This document shows positions 10,500 to 21,218 of a stretch of 39,034 nt of DNA, piece by piece. The stretch's first letter is position 1; the number at the start of each line of letters is the position of its first letter. The DNA is from Sulfuricaulis sp. (lineage in GTDB: Bacteria > Pseudomonadota > Gammaproteobacteria > Acidiferrobacterales > Sulfurifustaceae), in assembly GCA_030650525.1 (NCBI GenBank), contig JAUSDQ010000281.1:1-39034 (forward strand), in the 5' to 3' direction. Both the position numbers and the translations under genes were made by a program. The notes beneath the pieces were generated by a model. That model made no database searches. It was not told the DNA's origin and was given only the letters and a program-made list of their open reading frames with translations.

Positions 10500-12071
10500 T
10501 TAATGCCGGAAATGGCGCATGCCGGTGAACACCATGGCGATGCCGTGTTGGTCGGCGGCCTCGATGACTTCTTTATCGCGCATCGAGCCGCCCGGCTGGA
10601 TCACGGCGGTGACGCCGACTTCGGCCGCCTGGTCGAGTCCGTCGCGAAACGGGAAGAAGGCGTCCGAGGCCATGACGCTGCCACGTACTTCGAGGCCGGC
10701 GTCAGTGGCCTTGATCGAGGCGATGCGGGCGCTGTAGACGCGGCTCATCTGGCCGGCGCCGACGCCGAGGGTGCGGCCCTCTTTGCAATAGACAATGGCG
10801 TTGGATTTGACGAATTTCACCACCTGCCACGCAAACAGCAGATCGCGCCGCTCCTGCTGGTTGGGCGCACGTTGAGTAACCACCTTCAATTCTTTTTCGG
10901 CCACCTTGCCGTGGTCGCGTTCCTGTACCAGGAGTCCGCCGACGACGCGACGGTAATCCAGATCGGCCGGGCGTGTGGCGCCCCAGGCGCCGGATTCGAG
11001 CACGCGCACGTTGGGTTTGGCGGCGAGAACCGGCTTGGCGTTCTCGCTGATCGAGGGGGCAATGATGACTTCGACGAACTGACGATCGAGGATGGCCTTG
11101 GCCGTGGCGGCGTCGAGCGGACGGTTAAAGGCGATGATGCCGCCGAAGGCCGAGGTCGGATCCGTGACGTAAGCATGTTGGTAGGCCTCGAGCAGGGTGT
11201 CGGCGATGGCGACGCCGCAGGGGTTGGCGTGTTTGACAATCACGCACGCGGCCACGTCGAAGGATTTCACGCACTCCAGCGCGGCATCGGCGTCCGCGAT
11301 ATTGTTGAAGGAAAGTTCCTTTCCCTGCAGCAGGCGCGCCGTGGCCACGCAGGCCTCGGCCGGATGACGCTCGACATAAAATGCCGCCGCCTGGTGCGGA
11401 TTTTCGCCGTAACGCAACGGCATGGCATGGACAAACTGGGAATTGAAGGTACGGGGAAATTTTTCGCGCGCGCCGCCCGGCCGCTGGCGGCCCAAGTAAT
11501 TGGCGATGGCGCCGTCGTAGGCGGCGGTGTGCTCGAAGGCCTTGGTCGCCAGGGAATAGCGCAACGCGTCGCCTACGGCGCCTTGGCTTTTTTTCATTTC
11601 ATCCAGCACCGGACCGTAGTCATGGGAATCCACGATCACCGTCACCGCAGCGTAATTCTTCGCCGCCGCGCGCAGCAGGGTCGGACCGCCGATGTCGATA
11701 TTTTCAATGGCCTCGGCAAGTGTGCCGTCCCGGCGCGCGACGGTTTCCTCGAACGGATAGAGGTTGACCGCCACGAGGTCGATGGGCGGGATGTCGTGCT
11801 GCTTCATTGTCTGCACGTGGCTGTCGAGGTCGCGCCGTCCCAAAATGCCGCCGTGGATTTTCGGGTGCAGCGTCTTGACCCGCCCGTCGAGCATCTCGGG
11901 AAAGCCGGTGTAGTCCGAGACTTCTGTCACGGCGATGCCGTTTTCAGCAAGCAGTTTGGCGGTGCCACCGGTCGACAGGATTTCGACGTCGAAGGTTTTC
12001 AGCGCGCGGGCGAATTCCACCACGCCGCTTTTGTCAGAAACGCTGATCAGCGCACGTTTTATGCTTGTCAT
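10500..12071 (-). CDS. purH: Bifunctional AICAR formyltransferase / IMP cyclohydrolase
   Basis: 523 residues from ATG 12071; TTG 12089 would add six residues. This start was chosen because [16 protein letters not shown] is the normal PurH N-terminus and GAAAGAA lies just upstream. The N-terminal MGS-like IMP cyclohydrolase domain is about 1-195, and the AICAR formyltransferase domain runs from about 200 to the end. Motifs: [66 protein letters not shown] and C-terminal GMRHFRH. It carries out the last two steps of IMP synthesis. Confidence 0.97.
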   Translation of the reverse strand: MTSIKRALISVSDKSGVVEFARALKTFDVEILSTGGTAKLLAENGIAVTEVSDYTGFPEMLDGRVKTLHPKIHGGILGRRDLDSHVQTMKQHDIPPIDLVAVNLYPFEETVARRDGTLAEAIENIDIGGPTLLRAAAKNYAAVTVIVDSHDYGPVLDEMKKSQGAVGDALRYSLATKAFEHTAAYDGAIANYLGRQRPGGAREKFPRTFNSQFVHAMPLRYGENPHQAAAFYVERHPAEACVATARLLQGKELSFNNIADADAALECVKSFDVAACVIVKHANPCGVAIADTLLEAYQHAYVTDPTSAFGGIIAFNRPLDAATAKAILDRQFVEVIIAPSISENAKPVLAAKPNVRVLESGAWGATRPADLDYRRVVGGLLVQERDHGKVAEKELKVVTQRAPNQQERRDLLFAWQVVKFVKSNAIVYCKEGRTLGVGAGQMSRVYSARIASIKATDAGLEVRGSVMASDAFFPFRDGLDQAAEVGVTAVIQPGGSMRDKEVIEAADQHGIAMVFTGMRHFRH

Positions 12072-12090
12072 GTTCTTTCGTGGCAACAAA

Positions 12091-12156
12091 ATGCGGAATG
12101 CGCCGTGCGGAATTCCCCGTCGGATTATTCCGCCGGCCCGATTCCGAGTTCCGCAT
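12091..12156 (-). repeat. Inverted TGCGGAAT element G (fis-purH gap)
   Basis: Arms 12091-12116 (ATGCGGAATGCG...GCGGAATTCC) and 12121-12156 (GGATTATTCCG...TTCCGAGTTCCGCATT) oppose each other between fis and purH. It could also act as the fis terminator, although no T-run follows. Confidence 0.7.
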
Positions 12157-12169
12157 TATACGTGGAATG

Positions 12170-12412
12170 CTAGTTCAGCTTATACAGCTTTAATTTTTTA
12201 CGGAGGGTGTTGCGATTGATGCCGAGAATCTCCGCGGCCTTGCACTGATTGCTCTTGACGTGACGCATGACGATCTCAAGCAGCGGTTTTTCCACTTCGG
12301 CGATCACCATTTCATAGACATCGGTGGTTTTTTCGCCGTCGAGGTCGTTGAAGTAGCGTTCCAGCGACTGTCTCACACAGGCCGCGAGCGGCGCTTTGCG
12401 ATCCTTGGTCAT
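12170..12412 (-). CDS. fis: DNA-binding protein Fis
   Basis: 80 residues, shorter than enterobacterial Fis (98) but typical for other gammaproteobacteria. The C-terminal helix-turn-helix is clear (QCKAAEILGINRNTLRKKLK), preceded by the dimer helices (LLEIVMRHVKSNQ). Fis is a nucleoid protein that bends DNA and tunes rRNA and growth-phase genes. Its start overlaps the dusB stop as ATGA, the conserved dusB-fis operon, so it depends on dusB transcription. This pair is a strong gammaproteobacterial marker. Confidence 0.95.
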   Translation of the reverse strand: MTKDRKAPLAACVRQSLERYFNDLDGEKTTDVYEMVIAEVEKPLLEIVMRHVKSNQCKAAEILGINRNTLRKKLKLYKLN

Positions 12413-13401
12413 GCCGCGAGCTCCATGGCCTGTGCCTGCGCCTGCGTGTCAAAGAATTCCCGCACCATCGCCACTTGCGCCGCGCCAGTTTCCACCCGGT
12501 TGACGCGGTGGCGGAAGGCGGCGCCGTCACGCAGACCTTTGCTGTACCAGGAGATATGTTTGCGCGCCATGCGCACGCCGCTGTATTCGCCGTAAAACAC
12601 ATACAGCGTCTCGAGATGGCCCAGCAATGTATCGCGCACCTCCGTGACCGGGGGCGGGGCGAGCGTTTCGCCGGTGCTCAGGAAATGTGAAATTTCACGG
12701 AAAATCCACGGATTCCCCTGGGCGGCGCGGCCAATCATGAGCCCATCGGCCCCGGTGCGGTGCAGCACATGGGCGGCCTTTTCAGGGGTGGTGATGTCGC
12801 CGTTGGCGATCACCGGAATCGTTACCGCCGCCTTGATGGCGGCAATGGTGTCGTATTCGGCCTCGCCCTGAAACGCGTCGGCGCGGGTGCGCCCGTGCAC
12901 GGCGAGCGCCTGAATGCCGCATTCCTCGGCCAGGCGCGCGATGGCGGCGCCGTTTTTATTCGCCTGGTCCCAACCGGTGCGGATCTTGAGCGTTACCGGA
13001 ACATCGACGCTTTGAACCACCGCTTGCAGGATTTCGGCAACGAGTTTCGCGTTCTGCATCAGCGCCGAGCCGGCGTACACGTTGCAGATCTTCTTGGCTG
13101 GACAGCCCATATTAATGTCGATGATTTGCGCGCCGCGCTCGGCGTTGTAGCGCGCCGCCAGCGCCATCAGCGCCGGATCGCTGCCCACGATTTGCACGGC
13201 GCGCGGCTCTTCCTCGCCGGTATGGTCGGCGCGGCGTTTGGTTTTTTCACTGCCCCACAGCAGGGAATTGGATGACACCATTTCCGAGGCGGCCATGCCG
13301 GCGCCGAGCTTACGGCACAGGCTGCGGAACGGCCGGTCGGTGACACCGGCCATCGGCGCGAGGAACAGATTATTTTTAAGTTTGTAGTGACCGATTCTCA
13401 T
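12409..13401 (-). CDS. dusB: tRNA-dihydrouridine synthase B
   Basis: 330 residues. This FMN enzyme reduces specific uridines in tRNA D-loops. Motifs: LAPMAGVTDRPFR at about 15-27, DINMGCPAKKICN with the catalytic Cys near 100, KIRTGWD, VHGRTRADAFQGEAEY, IANGDITTPEKA and MIGRAAQGNPWIFREI. Together these and its coupling to fis identify DusB rather than DusA or DusC. The 287-base gap upstream (13402-13688) is AT-rich around 13495-13540 and should hold the operon promoter, but I could not pick convincing -35 and -10 boxes. Confidence 0.95.
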   Translation of the reverse strand: MRIGHYKLKNNLFLAPMAGVTDRPFRSLCRKLGAGMAASEMVSSNSLLWGSEKTKRRADHTGEEEPRAVQIVGSDPALMALAARYNAERGAQIIDINMGCPAKKICNVYAGSALMQNAKLVAEILQAVVQSVDVPVTLKIRTGWDQANKNGAAIARLAEECGIQALAVHGRTRADAFQGEAEYDTIAAIKAAVTIPVIANGDITTPEKAAHVLHRTGADGLMIGRAAQGNPWIFREISHFLSTGETLAPPPVTEVRDTLLGHLETLYVFYGEYSGVRMARKHISWYSKGLRDGAAFRHRVNRVETGAAQVAMVREFFDTQAQAQAMELAA

Positions 13402-13688
13402 GATCGGATTTCTCTACCCTGGAAGACGGGAAAGGGCGCAATCTTAACCAGAAACTTCGGACGCAGGGAAGAGGGTATTCGATGAACGGCAAGAATAAAT
13501 TTTTTATTCACCACGATTGACATAAAAAGTGCCAACAATGGGATGAAAGCCAAGGTAATTTCGTCTGGAATCCGGTTTCAGCAATAACCAGGTGAAGCAC
13601 AAAAGAGAATTTGTCTTAAAAATAACCACAAATACTTATGTTGGCCCATGGTGACGTATATCTTTACGTGGTGCCAGCGCCTGAGATG

Positions 13689-14492
13689 TCATGGCGTGAC
13701 CAACCGAATTTCGTAGCCGACGGCTTTTCCGTCGGGATTGGTGACATCGAGCAACGCGGTGGCGACCACGTTCGGGGTTAACTCGCCCGCGGCGGGTGTT
13801 TCCTGATACTGGGCCGGGGTAAAGGCACGTCGTGCGAGTACGGTGCCGGCGTTGTTGGTGAGGCTGATTTCCAGCCAGGGATAGGCTTGGGAAAAACTTG
13901 CCCGATTGACCAGCGTTGTCCGAATGCGCAGGGCGTTTTCGTACTTCGGGTGCGGCGCGATAGTGGTCTGGAGCTGCTCAATGAGCGCGATATCGCGCCG
14001 TGGACGAATCTTGCAGCCGGCATGATGGCAGAACTCCGTTGCCAGCGGGCGCCATGACGGGATGGTGGCCAGTTCATCGCGGTAAAAAAATACAAACTGC
14101 CCCGCGAGCAATGTCAGCAGCAGCAGATTTCCGACCCCCCACAGAACCGGACGCCAATGGGAACGCGATTGAACAAGGCCCGACAGTTCCGTGACCATGG
14201 GGATGTCGGCATCGGCGCCGACCGGTAAATCGAGCGGTCTGAATTTTCCACTCCGGCGCCGGTCGTGCGCGCGCCGGTATTGGCCCATACGCTTGCGCTT
14301 ACTTTTTTTCGTGGAGATTTCTGCTTGCGCCGTTAGCGGCGGCGGGCTCGCCTGGGGCGTTACCTGCAACAGTCGTTGTTTGGCGTGAAAAATCGCCGTG
14401 CAGATGCCGCAGCGCACCCTGCCACCGCGCGCCACCAATTGTGCGGGCGTGATCTTGAAGGTCGTGCGGCAGGCGGGGCACTGGGTGTACAT
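13689..14492 (-). CDS. Zinc-ribbon (MJ0042-type) DUF3426 membrane protein
   Basis: 267 residues. The N-terminus is a zinc ribbon of the MJ0042 type: CPAC at 5-8 and CGIC at 28-31. It is followed by a basic, probably disordered linker (KKSKRKRMG and RRAHDRRRSG), a single membrane helix at about 114-136 and a periplasmic DUF3426 domain (CHHAGCKIRP near 155-164, then beta-rich repeats). Proteins of this build sit between prmA and dusB-fis in many gamma- and betaproteobacteria; their function is unknown. A sensor or assembly factor joining cytoplasm and periplasm is conceivable but unproven. Confidence 0.85.
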   Translation of the reverse strand: MYTQCPACRTTFKITPAQLVARGGRVRCGICTAIFHAKQRLLQVTPQASPPPLTAQAEISTKKSKRKRMGQYRRAHDRRRSGKFRPLDLPVGADADIPMVTELSGLVQSRSHWRPVLWGVGNLLLLTLLAGQFVFFYRDELATIPSWRPLATEFCHHAGCKIRPRRDIALIEQLQTTIAPHPKYENALRIRTTLVNRASFSQAYPWLEISLTNNAGTVLARRAFTPAQYQETPAAGELTPNVVATALLDVTNPDGKAVGYEIRLVTP

Positions 14493-14496
14493 AAAT

Positions 14497-14642
14497 GTCG
14501 ACCTACTCTGTTCGTCTGGCCATAAGATTTGTCTACCTACTTCGTTCGTTCGACCATAAGAACAGTAGCCCTACTCGCTATCGCTCGTTCGTCTTGTCAT
14601 ATGACTAGTCGCCCTACTGCGTTCGTCTGGACATGATAGATG
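14497..14642. repeat. Imperfect tandem repeat, four units
   Basis: Four imperfect units of about 34-43 bases fill the gap between prmA and the zinc-ribbon gene. Each has a CCTACT-type core, a GTTCGT-type core and a CATA or CATGA end. Units begin near 14498, 14532, 14566 and 14609. No start codon context or coding sense was found in it. Confidence 0.65.
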
Positions 14643-14645
14643 AGC

Positions 14646-15539
14646 TTAGCCGAGATCGATCGGTTTGTGCCCCGCGAGCAGTACCCACTGTTGACGTTCG
14701 CGTCGCGTCAATTCAAACGGCGGTTCATAATGCGGTCGCACTTCCACGGCCTGATCGTCTCCGAGCAGCCCCGCCAGCACCAGCCAGCCGCCCGGCCGCA
14801 CGCGCGCGTTGATCTCCGCAGCCAGCTCGATCAGGGTGCCGAACAGGATGTTGGCGATCACGATGTCGGCCTGAAAGTCTGACGGCAGTTCGGACGGGGA
14901 CATGACGTGTATGCCGTTGTGAATCCCGTTGTGCACGGCGTTGCGGCGCGTGACCTCCAGCGCCTGCGCGTCGATGTCCACGGCGTAGGCTGCGCGGGCG
15001 CCGAGCTTGAGCGCGGCGATGGCAAGAATGCCCGAGCCGCAGCCGTAATCGAGAATGGTTTTGCCCGCGAGCGTTTGCTCCGACAGCCAGTCGAGACCCA
15101 GTGAGGTCGTCGGGTGATCGCCGGTGCCGAAGGCGAGTCCGGGGTCGAGAATAATATTGACGGCGTTGGGTTCGGGTGGCGCGCACCAGCTCGGGATTAC
15201 CCACAGACCGTGACCGACCTGCAACGGCTTGTAGTGCGCCATCCACGAGTGCGCCCAGTCCTCGTCGCCGAGCAGGTCGATCTGGTGCGGCGGGTTGTGC
15301 GCGAGGTTCAGGCGCGCGCGCGTGCGTACCAGTATCTCGTCGGTGTCGGTGTGTTCGGGGAACAGTCCCGTGACTTCAACCTGCGACCATAACGGGCTTT
15401 GTTCCCAATAGGTATCGAATACCGGCTCATCGCCCGCGTCCTGGAGCGTGACCGAAATCGCGCCCCATTCCTCGAAGGCTTCCGCGAGCGCGAGCGCGTG
15501 ATCCTGATCGGCGCGCAGTTTCAGTTTGAGCCAAGGCAT
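14646..15539 (-). CDS. prmA: Ribosomal protein L11 methyltransferase
   Basis: 297 residues, the usual PrmA size. It trimethylates L11 with S-adenosylmethionine. The N-terminal substrate-recognition domain is about 1-85; the methyltransferase domain follows with LDPGLAFGTGDHPTT, ILDYGCGSGILAIAALKLGA (motif I), the acidic AVDIDAQAL and IVIANILFGTLI, the N-x-L post-motif of PrmA. Residues near 207-214 read NGIHNGIH, a four-residue tandem duplication that may lengthen a loop. It lies between accC and the zinc-ribbon gene, a common gammaproteobacterial order. Confidence 0.96.
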   Translation of the reverse strand: MPWLKLKLRADQDHALALAEAFEEWGAISVTLQDAGDEPVFDTYWEQSPLWSQVEVTGLFPEHTDTDEILVRTRARLNLAHNPPHQIDLLGDEDWAHSWMAHYKPLQVGHGLWVIPSWCAPPEPNAVNIILDPGLAFGTGDHPTTSLGLDWLSEQTLAGKTILDYGCGSGILAIAALKLGARAAYAVDIDAQALEVTRRNAVHNGIHNGIHVMSPSELPSDFQADIVIANILFGTLIELAAEINARVRPGGWLVLAGLLGDDQAVEVRPHYEPPFELTRRERQQWVLLAGHKPIDLG

Positions 15540-15542
15540 GTT

Positions 15543-15618
15543 CGTGAACCGTGAACCGTAAATCGTGACTTGTGGAACGTTAGCGTACTATTAACGGATC
15601 ACGGATTACGATTCACGG
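15543..15618 (-). repeat. Inverted CGTGAACCGTGA element D (accC-prmA gap)
   Basis: Left arm 15543-15569 (CGTGAACCGTGAACCGTAAA type), right arm 15593-15618 (ACGGATCACGGATTACGATT type). They are near-complementary and fill the gap between accC and prmA. A third word family with the same architecture. Confidence 0.8.
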
Positions 15619-15623
15619 CTTTT

Positions 15624-16964
<1,341 letters not shown>

Positions 16965-16989
16965 AGGAGATTTAGATAATATTTTGGAA

Positions 16990-17073
16990 CCGCGGATGAA
17001 TGTGGATGAACGCGGATAAAAACTTATCTTGGTTTTTCAAAAAATCTGCGTCCATCTGCGTTAATCAGCGGTT
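16990..17073 (-). repeat. Inverted GCGGATGAA element E (accB-accC gap)
   Basis: Left arm 16990-17017 (CGCGGATGAATGTGGATGAA type) and right arm about 17045-17073 (CTGCGTCCATCTGCGTTAAT type). Same word family as element F, placed between accB and accC. Confidence 0.8.
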
Positions 17074-17081
17074 TCAAATTC

Positions 17082-17540
17082 TTATTCGATTATAAAAAGC
17101 GCCTCGCCGTATTCCACCGGCTGGCCGTTTTCCTTGAGGATGGCCTTGATCACGCCGGCCTTGTCGGATTCGATCTCGTTCATCATCTTCATGGCCTCGA
17201 TGATGCACAGGGTATCGCCGATGTTGACCTGGCTGCCGACATCGACAAAGGGTTTGGCTTCGGGGGCGGAGGAGCGGTAGAAGGTGCCGACCATGGGTGA
17301 GGCGACGGCATGGCCCGTGGGAAGCGCCGCCGGGGCAGGTGCGGCCGCCGCGGCGGCGGGTGCCACCGGCGCGGCGGGTGCGATGTGGTGTACCGGTGCC
17401 GGCGCCATGTGTACCACCTGCGTGCCGCCGAAACTCCCGCGGCTGATGCGGATGGCCTCCTCGCCCTCGCGGATTTCAATCTCGGCGAGGCTCGATTCCT
17501 CCAGCATCTCGATCAGTTTTTTGACCTTGCGTATGTCCAT
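17082..17540 (-). CDS. accB: Biotin carboxyl carrier protein of acetyl-CoA carboxylase
   Basis: 152 residues. The N-terminal helix pair ([20 protein letters not shown]) binds AccC. An Ala/Pro linker spans about 46-75. The C-terminal biotinyl domain has [14 protein letters not shown] with biotinyl-lysine K118. It carries CO2 between AccC and the carboxyltransferase. It starts at 17540 with AAGGAGTC just upstream and lies between repeat elements E and F. Function and place in the accB-accC pair are not in doubt. Confidence 0.97.
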   Translation of the reverse strand: MDIRKVKKLIEMLEESSLAEIEIREGEEAIRISRGSFGGTQVVHMAPAPVHHIAPAAPVAPAAAAAAPAPAALPTGHAVASPMVGTFYRSSAPEAKPFVDVGSQVNIGDTLCIIEAMKMMNEIESDKAGVIKAILKENGQPVEYGEALFIIE

Positions 17541-17562
17541 TTTGACTCCTTGAATATTTTTT

Positions 17563-17646
17563 GAAACCGCCGATTAACGCAAATTATTGAAAAGGCAAAA
17601 TCTGTTTTGAGTTTTATCTGCGTTTATCCGCGTTCATCGGCGGTTC
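17563..17646 (-). repeat. Inverted GCGGATGAA element F (aroQ-accB gap)
   Basis: Left arm about 17563-17580 (GAAACCGCCGATTAACGC) and right arm about 17617-17646 (CTGCGTTTATCCGCGTTCAT type). Its words match element E. It separates aroQ from accB. Confidence 0.75.
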
Positions 17647-17653
17647 CATCAGT

Positions 17654-18094
17654 CTATTTCTTTAATCTTTCTATCGCGGCCGTGAGGGCCAGTTCATAGC
17701 CCTGGGCACCCAGGCCGCTGATCACACCGGCGGCAATATCGGAAAAGTAGGAGTGCTTCCGGAACGGCTCGCGCGCCTGGACGTTGGAAAGATGTACTTC
17801 GATAAACGGGATATGCGCCGCGGCCAGCGCATCACGCAGCGCCACACTAGTGTGGGTGAAGGCTGCGGGGTTCAGGATGACAAACGCCGTCCTGTCTTTC
17901 ATGGCTTGCTGTACCCGACCGACCAGCTCATGCTCGGCGTTGCTTTGATAGAAGCTCACGCGGTGTCCCGCGGCCTCACCCTGCTTGGCGAGCCGCTGGT
18001 TGATAGCCTCGAGCGTGGTGGTACCGTAGAGTTCGGGCTCCCTCGCCCCCAGGAGATTGAGGTTGGGCCCGTTAATTACCAGGATTTCAGCCAT
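17654..18094 (-). CDS. aroQ: 3-dehydroquinate dehydratase, type II
   Basis: 146 residues, the small dodecameric type II enzyme of the shikimate pathway. Seen: [21 protein letters not shown] at the N-terminus with the active-site loop Arg and Tyr, QSNAEHELV near 50, [18 protein letters not shown] near 73-90 and [18 protein letters not shown] with the catalytic His. It starts at 18094 and probably heads the aroQ-accB-accC transcript. The 210-base AT-rich gap upstream (18095-18304) must carry the promoter, though I see no strong boxes. Confidence 0.96.
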   Translation of the reverse strand: MAEILVINGPNLNLLGAREPELYGTTTLEAINQRLAKQGEAAGHRVSFYQSNAEHELVGRVQQAMKDRTAFVILNPAAFTHTSVALRDALAAAHIPFIEVHLSNVQAREPFRKHSYFSDIAAGVISGLGAQGYELALTAAIERLKK

Positions 18095-18304
18095 GGGATG
18101 TTATGGCTGGGTAACTGGTCCGGGCAGCCGGAAGTGGTAATGCCGAATAATTGCCTTAAATATCTTGATTTAGCCATTGATTTGCCGCTATCTCCTCGAT
18201 TGATAATATTGTGCATGCCAAATGCCATCTTGTCCAGCAAAAGGACTCGACTGACAAGATCACCGAAATTTTACAGAAATAAGCCGAAGATCGAAGCAGA
18301 ACGC

Positions 18305-18877
18305 CTATAAAGGCGGTTGAGGGGGAGGATTTTCCGGGGTTATCAGTGGCGCAATCAGACTATTCAGCTCGTTTTTGTCGAAGGCGCCCAGCTTGCGGAC
18401 CGCGATCGAGCCGCTCCGATCGATGATGACGGTAAAGGGGAGGGAGCCGGTGCGGTTGCCATAGTCGGCCATGAGTCCCATCGTCGTGTCGTTGCCAATC
18501 AAGATAGGATAATTCATGCCCTCGGACTGGCGATAGAGCATCACGGCCGTTTTATTATCGATGGCGACGCCGATGGTCTGAAAATTGTCAGCGCCGTGCT
18601 TTTTCTGGAGAGCAATGAACAGGGGAATCTCTTCACGGCACGGCGGGCACCAGGTGGCCCAGAAATTCAACACGATCACCTTACCGCGCCATTCCTTCAG
18701 GGAATGTTTATTCCCGTCCACGGCGGGCAGGGTGAAATCGATCATCGCGCCACCGCCGTAGCTCAGCGTGGTGGTGATCTCCGGATTCGAGCGCAGCGTC
18801 TGGGCCGCCCAATAGCCCGCCATCAACGCCAGCACTGCCAGGATTAGTAGCAGCAGGTTCTTAAAGGTGGATGACAT
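18305..18877 (-). CDS. TlpA/ResA-like membrane-anchored thioredoxin
   Basis: 190 residues. An N-terminal anchor (LLLLILAVLALMAGYWAA, about 8-25) precedes a periplasmic thioredoxin domain with the redox motif WCPPC in FWATWCPPCREEIP at about 73-86 and a cis-Pro segment (GSLPFTVIIDRSG). Such proteins reduce disulfides in apocytochrome c or other periplasmic targets and receive electrons from DsbD. The gene lies 22 bases after dsbD on the same strand. The many c-type cytochromes in the window suggest a haem-attachment role (CcmG/ResA-like), which is inference. Confidence 0.9.
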   Translation of the reverse strand: MSSTFKNLLLLILAVLALMAGYWAAQTLRSNPEITTTLSYGGGAMIDFTLPAVDGNKHSLKEWRGKVIVLNFWATWCPPCREEIPLFIALQKKHGADNFQTIGVAIDNKTAVMLYRQSEGMNYPILIGNDTTMGLMADYGNRTGSLPFTVIIDRSGSIAVRKLGAFDKNELNSLIAPLITPENPPPQPPL

Positions 18878-18899
18878 CCGTCAGGCGCGCTGCCCGCGG

Positions 18900-21218
18900 T
18901 CAGATTTGGCGCAACAGGGCGATGAATTCATCCACGTTGCGAAAGCCGTAGGTGCGGAGTTCCCGTCGCTCTTGTCCATCGGCGGAAAAGAATAACATGG
19001 CCGGCGGACCGTAGACACCGAAATGTTGTTTGATGGCCTTGCCGTCCGGGTTGCTCGGGTCGGTCACATCGGCCTGCAGCAACACGAAGCGACGGCGCAG
19101 TTCCGCACGCACACGCGGGTCGGCAAAGGTGGCCTTTTCCATGCGCAGGCAATCGGTGCACCAGTCGGCGTAGTAATCGAGAATGACCGGTTGGCCCGCG
19201 GTTTTGGCGGCCGTCAGCCGGCTTTCGAGTTCGCCCAGGCTGCTGACGCGCTCGAACAAATGGTTGCTGTCTACGGAGGGGGTGGTCGTGGCGCTGGCGC
19301 CCAGCGTCATGCCGGTCGATGAGGAGGACAGCGGCAGCGGGTGGAGGAAGTCACGATTGCCGGTGAATCCACCCAGCAGCGCGAGCACACCCCAGATCAG
19401 GAAGAAGGTGCCTACGCCTTTCCACAGATAGCGCCAGCCGCTCGCGCCCTCGGGCAGACTCTGGGTGGCGCCGAGATAAACGGCGGAGACGATGAAGAAG
19501 GCCGCCCACAGCAACAGCACCGGCACTTGCGGCAGGTAGCCGAGCAGATAGATGGCGACCGCGATCAACAGCGCGCCGAACAGGTGTTTCACGCTGTCCA
19601 TCCATTTGCCGACCTTGGGCAACAGGAAACCGGCGCCCACGCCGAGCGCGATCAGGATGGTGCCCTGACCGTGCGCCAGCGCGAACATGATGGCACCGCC
19701 GAGCACCGGGTCCTGCGCGGCGATAGCCGCGCCCAGCACCGAAACCAGCACCGGCGAAACGCAGGCGCCGATGATCAGCGCCGAGATCAGACCGAGGATG
19801 AACGCCCCGATCAACCCACCGCCGAACCATTGCTTGGCCTGATGATGTATGCGGGTGGAGTGCTGGTGCAGCAGCGATTGGATCGAGGATGGCACCTGCA
19901 ATTGATAGAAGCCGAACATCGAGAACGCGAGCAGCACCAGCAGGGTGGCGAAGGTTCCGATGGCCCAGGGAGTCTGGAAATAGGCCTGCAACTGTTCTCC
20001 GGTGGCGCCGGCGACGGCGCCGGCGACGGTGTAGGTGAGCGAGGTGCCGAGCACATAGCTGTATGAGAGCAGCCCGCCGCGCAGTTTGGTGAGCTGTGTG
20101 CCCTCCGTGCCCACGATGACGCCCGTGAGAATCGGCACCATGGGCAGCACGCAGGGGGTGAAGCTCAGCAGCAGCCCCGCGCCGAAGGCGGCGAGCACGG
20201 CGAAGATCAGTGTGCCGTTAGCGCCTGTCTCCTTGACGGCGGCGGCGGATAACGTTTGCTGCGGTGCGGAGGCCACGCTTAACACGCCGCCGCGGAATTG
20301 CGCGTCGAATTTTTTGGTCAGCGGCGGGTAGCAGATCACCACACCTTTTTCCGAGCAGCCCTGATACGTCACCTTGAGCAGCAGCTCCCGGTCTTGGGTG
20401 CCGAGACCCACGACCGGGAGCGCCACCTCGGCGCCCATTTCATAAATCTCGGTCTGGCCGATGAACTCATCGGTTTTGGTTTTGCCCGCCGGGAGCTTGA
20501 AATCGGCGAGACGCACGTCCGCGGGCGGCGCAGCGCCGTCGGCCGCAGCCAGCTCAAATTTCATCTTGTCGCGATACAGGTAACAGCAGTCAGCTACATC
20601 GAAGCGCACGAGCAAGGTATCGTTGCCGCGCGCCATGACGTTCACCATGAAGGCTTTTTCCGGATCCAACGGTTCCAGATCAGCGCCAACCGGCGCGGTG
20701 GCGCGGGTCAGATCTTTCAGCGACTGCAGCGACTGGATGGCGCCGACCGGTGCTTGGGCCGGGGACGTAATCTGAGCGCGCCCCCCTTTGACCGGCGGCA
20801 GATTGAAATCGACTTGCTTGACGATGGGTGGATAGCACACGCCCACGGGTTCGTTGCAACCCTGGGCGGTGATCCGCAAGCGCACGAAGGGCGCGTTATT
20901 CAGGCGCTCAAACGGCAGGCGTACCTTCACCGTTTTGGTGTAGGTTTCGACCTCGCCGAACAGCGGGTCCTGTTTTTTCTTGCCGTGCGGGTAAGCCGGA
21001 TTTTTCAGTGTCGCGCCTTCCAGCGCTTCGAATTTGAATTTGTCCCGGTACAGGTAGTAGCCGGGGGCGATCTTCCAGCGCGCTTCCAGCGTGGTGCCAT
21101 TGACGACGCGCGTGGATAAACGAAACGCCTGATCGGCTTCGAGTAAATCGTCGCCTGTCGGCTCCGCCTGAGCCGGCGACAGGAGCAGCAGCAACAAGAC
21201 GGCAAAGAATCGGGTCAT
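18900..21218 (-). CDS. dsbD: Thiol:disulfide interchange protein DsbD with two N-terminal alpha domains
   Basis: 772 residues, about 200 longer than E. coli DsbD. After a signal peptide (1-18) there are two DsbD-alpha-type domains in tandem: about 25-140, with Cys pair C121/C128 before YPP, and about 185-305, with C288/C296 before YPP. Each has a YLYRDK segment. The membrane beta domain (about 335-620) has C356 in TPCVLP and C486 in GACVSP. The C-terminal thioredoxin domain has WCTDC (C687/C690). It passes cytoplasmic reducing power to the periplasm. It overlaps cutA as ATGA. The second alpha domain also has an extra vicinal pair, C211-C212. Confidence 0.95.
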   Translation of the reverse strand: MTRFFAVLLLLLLSPAQAEPTGDDLLEADQAFRLSTRVVNGTTLEARWKIAPGYYLYRDKFKFEALEGATLKNPAYPHGKKKQDPLFGEVETYTKTVKVRLPFERLNNAPFVRLRITAQGCNEPVGVCYPPIVKQVDFNLPPVKGGRAQITSPAQAPVGAIQSLQSLKDLTRATAPVGADLEPLDPEKAFMVNVMARGNDTLLVRFDVADCCYLYRDKMKFELAAADGAAPPADVRLADFKLPAGKTKTDEFIGQTEIYEMGAEVALPVVGLGTQDRELLLKVTYQGCSEKGVVICYPPLTKKFDAQFRGGVLSVASAPQQTLSAAAVKETGANGTLIFAVLAAFGAGLLLSFTPCVLPMVPILTGVIVGTEGTQLTKLRGGLLSYSYVLGTSLTYTVAGAVAGATGEQLQAYFQTPWAIGTFATLLVLLAFSMFGFYQLQVPSSIQSLLHQHSTRIHHQAKQWFGGGLIGAFILGLISALIIGACVSPVLVSVLGAAIAAQDPVLGGAIMFALAHGQGTILIALGVGAGFLLPKVGKWMDSVKHLFGALLIAVAIYLLGYLPQVPVLLLWAAFFIVSAVYLGATQSLPEGASGWRYLWKGVGTFFLIWGVLALLGGFTGNRDFLHPLPLSSSSTGMTLGASATTTPSVDSNHLFERVSSLGELESRLTAAKTAGQPVILDYYADWCTDCLRMEKATFADPRVRAELRRRFVLLQADVTDPSNPDGKAIKQHFGVYGPPAMLFFSADGQERRELRTYGFRNVDEFIALLRQI

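Noticed and set aside
10503-12173. Plus-strand open frame of 556 codons
   Set aside because: Antisense to purH over its full length; low-complexity His/Gly/Arg-rich composition typical of shadows.
13402-13688. Plus-strand TTGACA at 13517-13522 as a promoter
   Set aside because: No acceptable -10 box at 16-18 bases and no plus-strand gene follows; the genes here run on the minus strand.
14497-14642. Possible CRISPR array
   Set aside because: Units are imperfect along their whole length, with no constant repeat and variable spacer; no cas genes in the window.
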